Of a stretch of DNA of 64,000 bases, positions 14,382 through 22,919 are shown in pieces. The notes under the pieces are model-generated. The model saw only the letters and a list, made by a program, of their open reading frames with translations, was not told the origin of the DNA and ran no database searches. A program made the position numbers and the translations under genes. Position 1 is the first letter of the stretch. Each line of letters begins with the position of its first letter. The stretch comes from a virus. The stretch is from positions 35,914 through 99,913 of IMG/VR virus record IMGVR_UViG_3300047548_000491; one strand, written 5' to 3'.

Positions 14382-15620
14382 ATGGCTATCGTACAAATAT
14401 CTAAAGTTCAAGCAAGAACAGGCGCAAACGTTGATTTACCACAATTAGATGTGGGGGAATTAGGTTACGCAACGGATGAAGGTAAATTATATATCGGAAA
14501 TGATCCAGCAGAACCACTGCCGACCATTGATGGTAAATATATTTCTGAAATTCTAACGACTACATCATCACTTGACTTTTCAAGATTAAACGGTTCTGAT
14601 AACGTGTCAATGGACATGACTAGCGTAAGTTCAGGTGAGTTATTAGGAATTAGTGTATCTGGGAATATTGCTACAGTAGTTAATGTAGGTGGTGATGCCG
14701 GCGGCGAGATTAACTTAGGGGATGCTAGTAACGTCAAAATTTCAGGTAACGGTGTCGTTGGTGGCTATGTCCTAGCAAGTGACGGAAATGGTGGACTAAC
14801 TTGGGTAACTAACGGTGTTTTAAAATCAGTTATTCAGTCTATCGGAAACGCAAGTGGTACGGCGTTGTTTACTACGCAAGGTGATCACTTATTCGGTACT
14901 GGTACAATTTGTTCAGTAACAAATATTCAGCCATCAGGTGTCCAGGGTATTATTCAAGTATCAGGGGTTGACGATAGTAATAAATTTTATGTTAACCGCA
15001 GATCAAGTAATACATTCTCCTTGCACAAAGCTGCCAATGCAATGGCGGGTAATTTACCATACGATATTCAATTCGCTAACTATACTGCAAATAGTGGTTC
15101 AATAGTTGGCATGATAACACCTAGTGGAAACATAAGTATTGCCGGTACTAGCAATACTCAACTATTTTTTAATGACACTGGAGCTACAATAGGTGGTAGT
15201 AGTAATCTAACATTTAACAAAACCACATCAGTTTTAACGCTAATTGGTAACATAACAACCACTAATGCTAATTTAGGTAATGCTGCAACTGCGAATTATT
15301 TCATTGGTTCGTTTAGGGGTGCAGTTGGTAATGCAGCGACCGCTAACGCCGGAACTTTTACTACAGTAATAGCTAACAATAGTACAGTTTCAGGAAATAT
15401 TGATGTAGGTGGAAATTTAGATGTAACTGGAAACATTACATTTGATTCTAGTTCAGGTGCTAATGTTACTGCAACCGGATTTATGCAGCTTCCTGTATAT
15501 GCCGACGATACAGCACGTGATGCAGCTATCTTATCCCCTTCAGAGGGTATGATGATTTTCAATCAGTCCGGCGCCAAGTTTCAAGGATATGACGGTACTG
15601 ATTGGGTAAATCTCAATTAA
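14382..15620 (+). CDS. tail fibre / adhesin with Mtd-like N-terminus
   Basis: A 412-residue virion protein. The start (VQARTGANVDLPQLDVGELG, then LYIG) has the pattern of the N-terminal domain of the major tropism determinant and related fibre proteins. The middle is Gly/Ser/Asn/Thr-rich with beta-helix-like repeats (ITTTNANLGNAATANY), and the end (MMIFNQSGAKFQGYDGTDWV) is typical of fibre C-termini of this phage group. It should sit on the tail or capsid surface and bind the host. Monocistronic after a late octamer. No reverse transcriptase or template repeat is nearby, so it is not a diversity-generating target here. Confidence 0.8.
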   Translation: MAIVQISKVQARTGANVDLPQLDVGELGYATDEGKLYIGNDPAEPLPTIDGKYISEILTTTSSLDFSRLNGSDNVSMDMTSVSSGELLGISVSGNIATVVNVGGDAGGEINLGDASNVKISGNGVVGGYVLASDGNGGLTWVTNGVLKSVIQSIGNASGTALFTTQGDHLFGTGTICSVTNIQPSGVQGIIQVSGVDDSNKFYVNRRSSNTFSLHKAANAMAGNLPYDIQFANYTANSGSIVGMITPSGNISIAGTSNTQLFFNDTGATIGGSSNLTFNKTTSVLTLIGNITTTNANLGNAATANYFIGSFRGAVGNAATANAGTFTTVIANNSTVSGNIDVGGNLDVTGNITFDSSSGANVTATGFMQLPVYADDTARDAAILSPSEGMMIFNQSGAKFQGYDGTDWVNLN

Positions 15621-15623
15621 ACA

Positions 15624-15631
15624 GATAAATA
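15624..15631 (+). promoter_or_regulatory. late promoter octamer GATAAATA
   Basis: GATAAATA just after the stop of the fibre gene; it drives the 15714 gene with an unusually long leader of about 75 bases. Confidence 0.7.
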
Positions 15632-15637
15632 TATAAT

Positions 15638-15713
15638 ACACTCTTAATTCTGAGAGTTTATGCGGTCCCCGCCGCGTAGTGGCTAGAACCCACAACTAAC
15701 AAGGAGAAAACAA
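15638..15713 (+). promoter_or_regulatory. GC-rich structured 5' leader
   Basis: Most late leaders here are 10 to 30 bases and AT-rich; this one is about 75 bases and contains a GC-rich core (15661-15693). Possible hairpins are GCGG/CCGC (15662-15672) and GTGG/CCAC (15679-15693), ahead of the AAGGAG at 15701. It could stabilise the mRNA or control translation. Confidence 0.4.
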
Positions 15714-16574
15714 ATGGGACGCCCAATTAAAGCAAATAAATGGAATGGATCAACCAACATCGACTATGGTTATCCTAACGACGGTACTACCGATAATGGC
15801 TACGATACAGATAAACCAGGTGTAGTAATCGGAGACCCTGAGGATAGATGGGAAATTGTACAATCATATGTATGTATTAAAGTAAATGGATTAGGAACTA
15901 TCACTACTGATTCCACTGCCACCACAGTTACCGGTACAGGTACAAACTTTACTGGACTACTTTTAGGCGGTGCTAAACTTTACACATCTGCAGGAGTGTA
16001 TATCGGTACCGTTGATTCAGTAACCGATGACGGTGAACTAGAATTAGCAGCAAACGCAGAAGTGGATGTTACTGACAGTGCCTTCTACTATGGTGATGCA
16101 GACAGTGAAGGTATAATTCTTCGTCAAAAAGGTAAAAGAAAGTTTTTAGTAGCTAGAAGGGACAATATCCAAGATGAATATATCGTAGCAGGCAATACAT
16201 ATTTCATTGATACTGTCGGTAATACTGATTGGGAAGCATTAGGAGCCGGAGTAGGCGCAGGGTACGGAAAAGTGTTTACTGCTACTGCAAACGGTACAGG
16301 TCTTGGAACAGACGGCTCAGTGTACAATGTAGGTATATGCTCATTAGTCGATACCACTGATTCAACTGAATTAGAGCCCGGAGAAATGTACATTTCTTAC
16401 TACGATCCAGTACAAGACGATACTTATGCTGCAAGTGAACTTACTAACCATTGGTTAAGACCGTGGGGTGCTCAAGCTTCCGCAACCAAGTATGTTGCAC
16501 AATTGACTGACTCTAGTTCAACACCTGATCCAGCTACAGGATATACAAGTGTTGACGTTAATGATTGGGATTAA
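15714..16574 (+). CDS. putative abundant virion protein
   Basis: A 286-residue Gly/Thr/Asp/Ala-rich acidic protein starting MGRPIKANKW. The middle has beta-type repeats (TTVTGTGTNFTG, VFTATANGTGLGTDGSVY) and RQKGKRKFLVARRDN is the one basic patch. A strong ribosome binding site (AAGGAG), a dedicated late promoter with structured leader and a dedicated terminator suggest high expression, as for a head decoration or tail surface protein. No family recognised. Confidence 0.65.
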   Translation: MGRPIKANKWNGSTNIDYGYPNDGTTDNGYDTDKPGVVIGDPEDRWEIVQSYVCIKVNGLGTITTDSTATTVTGTGTNFTGLLLGGAKLYTSAGVYIGTVDSVTDDGELELAANAEVDVTDSAFYYGDADSEGIILRQKGKRKFLVARRDNIQDEYIVAGNTYFIDTVGNTDWEALGAGVGAGYGKVFTATANGTGLGTDGSVYNVGICSLVDTTDSTELEPGEMYISYYDPVQDDTYAASELTNHWLRPWGAQASATKYVAQLTDSSSTPDPATGYTSVDVNDWD

Positions 16575-16592
16575 TAAATCTCATTTGACAAC

Positions 16593-16619
16593 AAAAAAGC
16601 CGCATTATGCGGCTTTTTT
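16593..16619. terminator. bidirectional rho-independent terminator
   Basis: GCCGCA/TGCGGC stem with six A before and seven T after, lying between the convergent 16574 (plus) and Nudix (minus) genes. It can stop transcription from both sides; the stop of the Nudix gene lies inside it. Confidence 0.88.
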
Positions 16620-17018
16620 TATTAGTACTTTTAATTTTTCTTGTACTATATCAAAGTTAATCGTATTGAACAATCCCGGATGTAATGGTTTAGGGTATTG
16701 TCCTGATTCTACCCAAGCATATCCGCAATGCTCATCGTTTAATTTAGGAATAAATTCATCTTCAATTTCACAAAAGAATGTGTGATACACAAATGAATGA
16801 TTAATAAATTTTTGAATAGGTATTAATTTAGCTTTAAGGGGGAAGTAACCTATTTCTTCTTCACACTCTCTTTGAATACCTTCAATCAAAGTTTCATTAT
16901 CTTCTATTTTGCCACCAGGAATTCCCCAATTACCTGGATTCTTTTTATCTGTTCTTAGTAGGAACAAGAATCTTTCAGTATTTTTTGAATAAAAGAAAAC
17001 GCCGGCTGAAGTATTCAT
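16605..17018 (-). CDS. Nudix hydrolase
   Basis: A 137-residue Nudix hydrolase. The Nudix box is complete: from Gly 36, GKIEDNE, then RECEEEIGY at 50-58, which fits G-x5-E-x7-RE-U-x-EE-x-G-U. Such enzymes split nucleoside diphosphates linked to another group, for example damaged dNTPs, NADH or capped RNA ends; the substrate cannot be told. It is the last gene of a minus-strand group with gp15 and gp14, so it is probably expressed late. Confidence 0.88.
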   Translation of the reverse strand: MNTSAGVFFYSKNTERFLFLLRTDKKNPGNWGIPGGKIEDNETLIEGIQRECEEEIGYFPLKAKLIPIQKFINHSFVYHTFFCEIEDEFIPKLNDEHCGYAWVESGQYPKPLHPGLFNTINFDIVQEKLKVLIKKAA

Positions 17019-17036
17019 ACTATCATTTATCTTAAT

Positions 17037-18410
17037 TTAGATAACGATAGAATAATCTCCTTCACCATACCATCCCTCATATGATTTCATCCACATTCCT
17101 TCTGCATATCTATATTGAACTCTAGTAGTTAAGTTTAATACATATTGCACATCCGTTAATAATGTACTGTCAAAACTGACAAACCAATTGGTTCCATCAT
17201 ATTCAATAATATCATTCGCAACAGCAACTAAATCACCCCACGCTATTGTTCCCGGGAAGTTAACATCATTGCTACCTATGTCTTCTACTATCAAGTAGCG
17301 TTGCCCTGCTTCTGCGGGCGGTAAGTTATTGCCCGGACTTTTTTGTTGAGGATTAATGATACTATCTACTGGTTCTAACGTGTTCTCCGGTAAAGTATCC
17401 GGGTCAATATTGTATATTAGTAATCTGTCATCTGTCGGATTAAATGTAATAGTGCCTGCAATTTCAGTACTCATATACGGATTCTGTAACCATATCTGAC
17501 TTATTCCCGGTCTTACAGTGCCGTATACTTGCAAAACACTTTGCCAATACACACTAGTGTTTGGATTAGTCGGTAAATCAGTTGATGCATTATTTGGATT
17601 GAATGGTTGATTAGCAGGTAGAATTTGAAGACTATTTCCAACTAATAATAACTTGTATCCATATGGAGTAATCTTTTGTCTGGTACCTAATAATAAATCA
17701 TCATCTTGCATGTCCGATATTGCTTTACCCTTAAAGATACTTGCAATAATCTTGTGAATAACACCCATCTTTGTAATTTTAGCACTAGAACTAATCCAGA
17801 TTGGCATGTAGAATTTCCAAGACAGTACATCTATCGGATTTCCTGAACCTTGAGGTATCTGTCTGCTAGTAAAAGTTAATCCATCCTGGTATACTACGCT
17901 TAGAGATGTCCAGTCAATAAAGTTATCTGTACTTTGTAATTCCATACTCGGGTTAAACAACACACCTAACTGTTCAATCAATTCTAATTTTTGCAAATAG
18001 TTAGTTGTCCAGAAATCCACTGTGATACGTAATGTATACGGTACTGGCATGATTCTTTGTACACCAAACGCCTCGCCTTGGGTAGTTTCATATGTTCCTG
18101 TTTCTTGATTGAATGTACGCTGACGTACAGATAATTTGTCGATAAAAAATGGGTCTTGTGTTCTTTTTTGATCGTATTCTAAACCGCTAATGTAATATGT
18201 AATTAACGGAGCACTAGGTAAACTGCTAGCACTGTTGCCTGCAATTTGCGTAGCTGCCATTCTACTGCTATCACCGTACATGATAGGTACCCTAACAAGA
18301 ATATTATTACCTGCAGGATCCTTACCTTTAGTAACTTGCCAGTTGCTAAAAATACGTGCGAACTGAAGTAAAAAACGCTTTATCTGATTGTCATAAAAAT
18401 AATTTGCCAT
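17037..18410 (-). CDS. 15: tail sheath stabilizer and completion protein, gp15-like
   Basis: A 457-residue protein whose first 200 residues match the gp15 pattern: YFYDNQIKRFLLQFARIFSN, VRVPIMYGDSSR, FNPSMELQSTDNFIDW and LSWKFYMPIWI. gp15 forms the hexameric ring that closes the tail tube and sheath. T4 gp15 is 272 residues; here about 180 extra C-terminal residues carry Trp/Tyr-rich stretches (YRYAEGMWMKSYEGWYGEGD) like those at the ends of surface-exposed virion domains. It lies 8 bases after gp14 on the minus strand. Confidence 0.85.
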   Translation of the reverse strand: MANYFYDNQIKRFLLQFARIFSNWQVTKGKDPAGNNILVRVPIMYGDSSRMAATQIAGNSASSLPSAPLITYYISGLEYDQKRTQDPFFIDKLSVRQRTFNQETGTYETTQGEAFGVQRIMPVPYTLRITVDFWTTNYLQKLELIEQLGVLFNPSMELQSTDNFIDWTSLSVVYQDGLTFTSRQIPQGSGNPIDVLSWKFYMPIWISSSAKITKMGVIHKIIASIFKGKAISDMQDDDLLLGTRQKITPYGYKLLLVGNSLQILPANQPFNPNNASTDLPTNPNTSVYWQSVLQVYGTVRPGISQIWLQNPYMSTEIAGTITFNPTDDRLLIYNIDPDTLPENTLEPVDSIINPQQKSPGNNLPPAEAGQRYLIVEDIGSNDVNFPGTIAWGDLVAVANDIIEYDGTNWFVSFDSTLLTDVQYVLNLTTRVQYRYAEGMWMKSYEGWYGEGDYSIVI

Positions 18411-18418
18411 TGTCTTCC

Positions 18419-20323
18419 TTAATCTGGAACTATACTGAATAATGTACTTAGTGGTTGCTGTGACGGAACTACAGTACCGTCAGTTAGCACTAGTGTCTGT
18501 TCATTATTAATGAACGAAGACAATTGATTTTGTTCGCTAGGTATCGTAGAGTCAAACGCAACACCTGCTCTATTGCTAATACCAATTCTTACCCATAGTG
18601 TGCCATCCCAACGATATAGTAAGTTAGGTAGATAGTCAACTCGTAAGAAATAATCACCTACGTTAGGATTTACTGGGAATGTAATACCTGATCCAACCGG
18701 TAATCCGTTAGGAGCAGTACCGTCACCTATTAGATACCCATCTGTGTATCCAAAATCTCTAGGACTTACCCTCGCAATAAACACAAATCTAGGATCACTA
18801 TCCGCTCTAAAATCCATTTGTTGTGTAACAGTATATGTAAAGCTAGGTGCAATTTGAATAGCAGTTCCTGCAGGCATGAGCTGAAGTGTAGGATTGTTAA
18901 CTGTAATAACGCTGTTTACAAAATCTACACTCACTACTCTAGTATCTGGTGGGAATACAGATAATACTGTACCGTTGGAAGTCGTTAACGTTGCAGCAAC
19001 ATCTACTTCTGGCCAAGGATCTTGCTGAGGTGTAAATGCTTGGCAAGGTATTACTGTACTTCCTATAGGGACTTCTAATGAAGTTAATTCAAATGATGGG
19101 AAATTATCAGCAGTCGAGTAGGTATTATCAGCAGTGCCGTAAGGTCCTGTAATATCACCCATTGATTTTGCTGTTAATACTAGTGTTCCATCAACTTGAC
19201 CTGAACCAGTCTCCGTCCTTTCAGGAGCTAATTTCCCCGTGCTTAATGACAAGTTAAGAAACTTTCTTAGAGCATCACTTTCATTAGATGTTAATTTTTC
19301 TAATTTTTTTCTTGCTTCTGCACCAATACGCAACACTGGACTAGGGACTCTATATAAAGGACTAGTGACCATGAAAACTTCAGCCCTAATTGGTTCTGGG
19401 TTTCCGGGTGTTATTACTACGTTTACTGGTGGTGCTGGTTGATTATTTTCATATGTAGGTACTAGGTATAACTGACTTCTATCATATCCTGCTTGAGGTA
19501 GAATACGTCTAGCTTCTTCTATTACTGCGTTATTGATTTCAATGTTTTTGTTATAACGACCTAAGATATCACGTAGATTGTCCGCAGGATCTAGTTCCCA
19601 ATAATTAGGATCAGTTGGTGCGATTCCTGCTGGTACAGGACCTTTTGGTCTATATGTTTTGTCCCCGTATGTTACAGTATATCCAGGTACATATGTTTTA
19701 GTAGGATCCCAGTCACCTAGATAATTGTCTTGGTCTATTGGTTGACTTAGAATGTTACTAAATTCTTGACTGTCAACCAATGGTTCGCACTTGATTCTCC
19801 AAAGATGTGGGTACCAAGTTTGACTGAAACCCTCACTTGCATAATTTGCATCAGTAATTTGATAATATCTACGTAAACCTACAGGGATAGATTCATTTAA
19901 TGGATGATAATCAGTTAAATGTGGTAATTCAAGTACATCACCTACCATTAACTTGCGCCCAATTAAATCTATCATTTCGTTATAATGTACAGTAATGAAA
20001 ATAATATCGTTATTTAAAAATAATCCAAATTGACTTAAATCAAAATCTAAATTTTGTACATTATAATGACCGCGAATTCTGTAAATACTAGTTTCATATT
20101 TTCTGTCACGGTTTTCCAGGAATAATAAATCTTGAATATTAGTGGGGTCTAATTGGTCATATTGTGGTAATGTAGCATCTTGACTGGGTCCAGTATTAGG
20201 TACACCTAAATATTTGTGAATATATAAATCCGTGCCTCCCACGACTAATTGTTCTTTGACTATTCTATCTAAGAACTTATAATCCTTAGTTTTTTCGGGA
20301 CGATATAATGATATTCTAGGCAT
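18419..20323 (-). CDS. 14: neck protein, gp14-like, with carbohydrate-binding-like insert
   Basis: A 634-residue protein whose start (MPRISLYRPEKTKDYKFLDR, then GGTDLYIHKYLG) and LLFLENRDRKYETSIY region match the gp14 neck proteins of marine T4-like phages. The T4 protein is 256 residues. The extra length includes a segment from about residue 204 (YLGDWDPTKTYVPGYTVTYG through PNYWEL) that looks like a CBM5/12 chitin-binding module, and a C-terminal LLYRWDGTLWVRIG motif. The neck joins head and tail, so these inserts would be displayed there. First gene of the minus-strand late operon. Confidence 0.8.
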   Translation of the reverse strand: MPRISLYRPEKTKDYKFLDRIVKEQLVVGGTDLYIHKYLGVPNTGPSQDATLPQYDQLDPTNIQDLLFLENRDRKYETSIYRIRGHYNVQNLDFDLSQFGLFLNNDIIFITVHYNEMIDLIGRKLMVGDVLELPHLTDYHPLNESIPVGLRRYYQITDANYASEGFSQTWYPHLWRIKCEPLVDSQEFSNILSQPIDQDNYLGDWDPTKTYVPGYTVTYGDKTYRPKGPVPAGIAPTDPNYWELDPADNLRDILGRYNKNIEINNAVIEEARRILPQAGYDRSQLYLVPTYENNQPAPPVNVVITPGNPEPIRAEVFMVTSPLYRVPSPVLRIGAEARKKLEKLTSNESDALRKFLNLSLSTGKLAPERTETGSGQVDGTLVLTAKSMGDITGPYGTADNTYSTADNFPSFELTSLEVPIGSTVIPCQAFTPQQDPWPEVDVAATLTTSNGTVLSVFPPDTRVVSVDFVNSVITVNNPTLQLMPAGTAIQIAPSFTYTVTQQMDFRADSDPRFVFIARVSPRDFGYTDGYLIGDGTAPNGLPVGSGITFPVNPNVGDYFLRVDYLPNLLYRWDGTLWVRIGISNRAGVAFDSTIPSEQNQLSSFINNEQTLVLTDGTVVPSQQPLSTLFSIVPD

Positions 20324-20343
20324 GATTAAATCCGTTTACTTAC

Positions 20344-20351
20344 TATTTATG
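20344..20351 (-). promoter_or_regulatory. late promoter octamer (minus) for gp14-gp15-Nudix
   Basis: CATAAATA on the minus strand, 20 bases before the gp14 ATG. It is divergent from the sigma70-like promoter at 20375, so early and late transcription leave from the same short region in opposite directions. Confidence 0.7.
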
Positions 20352-20374
20352 ACAAAAGTATTACCGTAATTCTA

Positions 20375-20403
20375 TTGACAATAATTGGACATGGCTATAC
20401 AAT
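20375..20403 (+). promoter_or_regulatory. sigma70-like promoter
   Basis: TTGACA at 20375-20380, a 17-base spacer, and TACAAT at 20398-20403: the best host-type promoter in the window. It precedes the operon beginning at 20428, which also has AAGGAG before its ATG. Confidence 0.85.
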
Positions 20404-20427
20404 ACATACATTGTTTAAGGAGAAGTT

Positions 20428-21591
20428 ATGGCAACCCGCAAGCCTAAAAAGACAGCCGATCATTTTATCAAAGCACTAAATCCCCGAGACCCTGATACAA
20501 AGTATATGGGGGACGAGCCGTTCTTTGCCCTCCAGCCTGATTCAGGTTATCGTGGGGTAGCACTTGCACGTAGCTTCAATTGGTATAACCGTTTTTATAG
20601 CAAAAAAGATGCTAAAGAATTGATTTCTCAATATCTGGAACATCACGACCGGCATGATGACGCTAAAAAAATGCGTAAGGTCGATGACAAAGAATTCCTA
20701 ATGACACTGTGTTGGCTTGCAAGAATGACTTTGCGCGGCCTTGAACTTACCGAACATGAAGAAGCCACATTGGAAAATGAAATTAGTCGATTGCTGAAAT
20801 TGGTTGCCAAACCAGTTGTAGTTGAAAAAGTAGAAGACAAGCCTGTGATTTCTCGCCCCAACATTCAGGATATTATGCGAGACAAAGCACGTGAGGCTGC
20901 AGGCGAACTTGAAGGTATGTTTGATGAATTTGTTGCTACTGGAAAGGTATCTGACAAGACAGTTGATGTGGTTGCAAGATTCAATGTGATGCCTCAACAC
21001 ATTCCACTGATTGTTGAATTCTGGAAGCGTAAGCAGGAAGAATTTGAAGTCCTGCAAGAAGGTAATGATAAAGATATCAAAGAAGCATACAGTTTTCTGG
21101 GCAAAATTCAAGTACGAAACATTCTGAAATTTATTGATCAGGTACTGGGTGATTTGAATAGTTACATTTCTATTAAGAAAGCAAGCAAAGCTCCTCGTAA
21201 GAAGAAGGCTGTACCGATCGAAAAGGTTGTAGCTAAACTTAAGTATCTCAAAGAATTTAAAGACCCTGCAAACAAACTGGATCTCGTCAGTGTACATCCT
21301 ACTAAATTGCATGGTGCAAGTGAGGCGTGGGTTTATGACACTGCGAAACGTAAACTCCACCACTACATTGCGGATGAGTACAGCAAAACCTTCACTGTCA
21401 AAGGTAATACTATTCTCGGCTTTGATACAAACAAATCTGAGATTAAAACACTGCGTAAGCCCGGTGAACAAATCAAAGAAGTAATGGGTTCAAAACCCGC
21501 GGCTCGCAAATTCTTTGCAGATATTAAAGCGGTTGCTACTACACCCAATGGTCGCTTTAATGAGAACATGCTGATTTTGAAGGCGTTTTAA
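20428..21591 (+). CDS. conserved phage protein, early operon, function unknown
   Basis: A 387-residue soluble charged protein. The N-terminal half (residues 1-170) is helical with YMGDEPFFALQPDSGYRGVALARSFNWYNRFY style phage-conserved aromatic residues. The centre has a Lys-rich stretch (KKASKAPRKKKAVPIEK), and the C-terminal part (about 270-387) is beta-rich with IADEYSKTFTVKGNTILGFD. I recognise no enzyme motif. The strong early promoter and ribosome binding site point to a takeover or replication role; codon use has more G/C-ending codons than the virion genes. Confidence 0.7.
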   Translation: MATRKPKKTADHFIKALNPRDPDTKYMGDEPFFALQPDSGYRGVALARSFNWYNRFYSKKDAKELISQYLEHHDRHDDAKKMRKVDDKEFLMTLCWLARMTLRGLELTEHEEATLENEISRLLKLVAKPVVVEKVEDKPVISRPNIQDIMRDKAREAAGELEGMFDEFVATGKVSDKTVDVVARFNVMPQHIPLIVEFWKRKQEEFEVLQEGNDKDIKEAYSFLGKIQVRNILKFIDQVLGDLNSYISIKKASKAPRKKKAVPIEKVVAKLKYLKEFKDPANKLDLVSVHPTKLHGASEAWVYDTAKRKLHHYIADEYSKTFTVKGNTILGFDTNKSEIKTLRKPGEQIKEVMGSKPAARKFFADIKAVATTPNGRFNENMLILKAF

Positions 21592-21592
21592 T

Positions 21593-21817
21593 ATGATTAC
21601 AGGAGCCCTTTGGTATACAGGTAGCCACTGCATTGGTATTGTTCAAGTCGTTCAAGGCCACCAAGTAGAAGAATATCGACAAACCGGCGAAGCAGAATTT
21701 AAGTACTACATTGGTGTAGGTTTGGGTCAGGAAGAAAAATCTGATGCCCAGTATATTGCAGATTACGGCATGCCTTTTGACAAGGTCGCAGGTGATTCGT
21801 TATTCAGAGTAAATTAA
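21593..21817 (+). CDS. small hypothetical early protein
   Basis: A 74-residue protein of unknown function that starts 2 bases after the previous stop. The first part is strand-like (ALWYTGSHCIGIVQVVQGH), then an acidic helix. Member of the early operon from 20375. Confidence 0.65.
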   Translation: MITGALWYTGSHCIGIVQVVQGHQVEEYRQTGEAEFKYYIGVGLGQEEKSDAQYIADYGMPFDKVAGDSLFRVN

Positions 21818-21827
21818 GGAGATAAAA

Positions 21828-22058
21828 ATGAAAGTTAGTAAAACAGATATGATTGTAAAAGATGAAAAAGCATTTAGGTTGCGTGTACGTCACTGGAAGG
21901 CAGATAACCCATCTGATCTAAATGCTATTGAATTTGTTCAGGAATGCATCGGTAAAGACGGCGAAGTTGACTTCACTTCAACTTACCAGTACAATCTAAC
22001 CAATGATGATTTAAAACAATTGGCCATCACAATGTCCAGACTAGCAGAAAGCGCATAA
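21828..22058 (+). CDS. small hypothetical early protein
   Basis: A 76-residue protein of unknown function preceded by AAGGAG at 21817-21822. FRLRVRHWKADNP and YNLTNDDLKQLAITMSRLAES are the visible blocks (a strand then a helix). The stop is directly followed by the ATG of the MazG gene. Confidence 0.68.
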   Translation: MKVSKTDMIVKDEKAFRLRVRHWKADNPSDLNAIEFVQECIGKDGEVDFTSTYQYNLTNDDLKQLAITMSRLAESA

Positions 22059-22472
22059 ATGACACAACAAATTGATTTAAACAAATATCAGGACTTTGTC
22101 CAAGCAGTTACCAGTGACGCAAGCAACGACTTTGCGGCTATGGTTAAACGACTACAAGAACTTGATGACCAACCCAACCTGAACATCAGTCTACTGATGA
22201 CTGCTGGTATTGGTCTAGCAAGTGAAGGCGGCGAGTTTAACGAAATCATTAAAAAGATGGTCTTCCAAGGTAAGCCATTCAATGAAGAAAATCGCTTTCA
22301 CATGAAGCGTGAACTAGGTGATATCTTTTGGTATTGGACTAATGCATGTAGGGCACTTGGATATGACCCTAACGAGGTGATTGCTGAGAATGTAGGCAAA
22401 CTTGAAGCACGATATCCAGGAGGCTCATTCGATGCGTTCTATTCAGAAAATCGCAAGGCCGGGGACCTCTAA
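22059..22472 (+). CDS. mazG: MazG-like nucleotide pyrophosphohydrolase
   Basis: A 137-residue protein of the MazG type, all-helical enzymes that cut NTPs or dNTPs to monophosphate and pyrophosphate. The metal-binding set is visible as SEGGEFNEI (Glu 56, Glu 59) and KRELGDIFWY (Glu 85, Asp 88). Phage MazG proteins have been proposed to shift host nucleotide pools or the stringent response. Translation is coupled to the gene before with no gap. It overlaps the next gene by 41 bases. Confidence 0.88.
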   Translation: MTQQIDLNKYQDFVQAVTSDASNDFAAMVKRLQELDDQPNLNISLLMTAGIGLASEGGEFNEIIKKMVFQGKPFNEENRFHMKRELGDIFWYWTNACRALGYDPNEVIAENVGKLEARYPGGSFDAFYSENRKAGDL

Positions 22473-22698
22473 AGTGCATCCTTGGGACGAAAACCTGACG
22501 TTGTTCACCCCCGAAGAATTTGACCAATTGCCTGATGGGACTGAATTATATTCAATCATGCAGGGTGATAAACCTGTAATCAAAGGTAAAGATGACATTG
22601 ACATGGATACACGATTCGGGCACATTGCTTATGGAGTTAATGATCCATGGAATCATCCCTTGAAGGACTTGTTCTTGATGTTCAAACTCAAGCAATGA
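22432..22698 (+). CDS. small hypothetical protein
   Basis: An 88-residue acidic protein of unknown function. ATG 22432 is preferred because a perfect AGGAGG lies at about 22420-22425, inside the MazG gene. FTPEEFDQLPDGTELYSI and VIKGKDDIDMDTRFGHIAYG are the main blocks, reminiscent of small SH3-like beta proteins. It ends in an ATGA overlap with the next gene. Confidence 0.7.
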   Translation: MRSIQKIARPGTSKVHPWDENLTLFTPEEFDQLPDGTELYSIMQGDKPVIKGKDDIDMDTRFGHIAYGVNDPWNHPLKDLFLMFKLKQ

Positions 22699-22919
22699 AC
22701 TTCAGCCCAGCTCCCAAGTATCATACTTGGAACGATTATGTTGCGAGAAAGATTGTGAAATCTCCCTGGGAGCAGTGGTTTGCGTGGTATCCTGTCAAAG
22801 TTAATGGAAATCGAATCTGGTTAAAGACAGTATACCGCCGATGCATCAACACATATGTTGACATGGATAATTGGAAAAGATACGAATACGGTAATGTATT
22901 TGATATACTGAAAGACTAA
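22695..22919 (+). CDS. Trp-rich small protein, paralogue of the protein at 3149-3490
   Basis: A 74-residue protein of unknown function. PWEQWFAWYPVKVNGNRIW, then YRRCINTYVD and YEYGNVFDILKD, repeat the order PW-xx-(W/Y)FA, G-x-RIW, YxR, FD(I/L)L of the 113-residue protein in the array region. It starts in an ATGA overlap and is the last gene of the early operon, ending in the hairpin at 22919. Confidence 0.7.
   Translation: MNFSPAPKYHTWNDYVARKIVKSPWEQWFAWYPVKVNGNRIWLKTVYRRCINTYVDMDNWKRYEYGNVFDILKD

Noticed and set aside
14382-15620. Mtd-like fibre as target of a diversity-generating retroelement
   Set aside because: No reverse transcriptase, no template repeat and no Avd-like gene in the window; the similarity is only in the N-terminal attachment domain.
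20698-21471. 257-codon minus-strand frame opposite the 20428 gene
   Set aside because: The plus-strand gene has a strong promoter and ribosome binding site; the opposite frame is Phe/Cys/Asn-rich noise.
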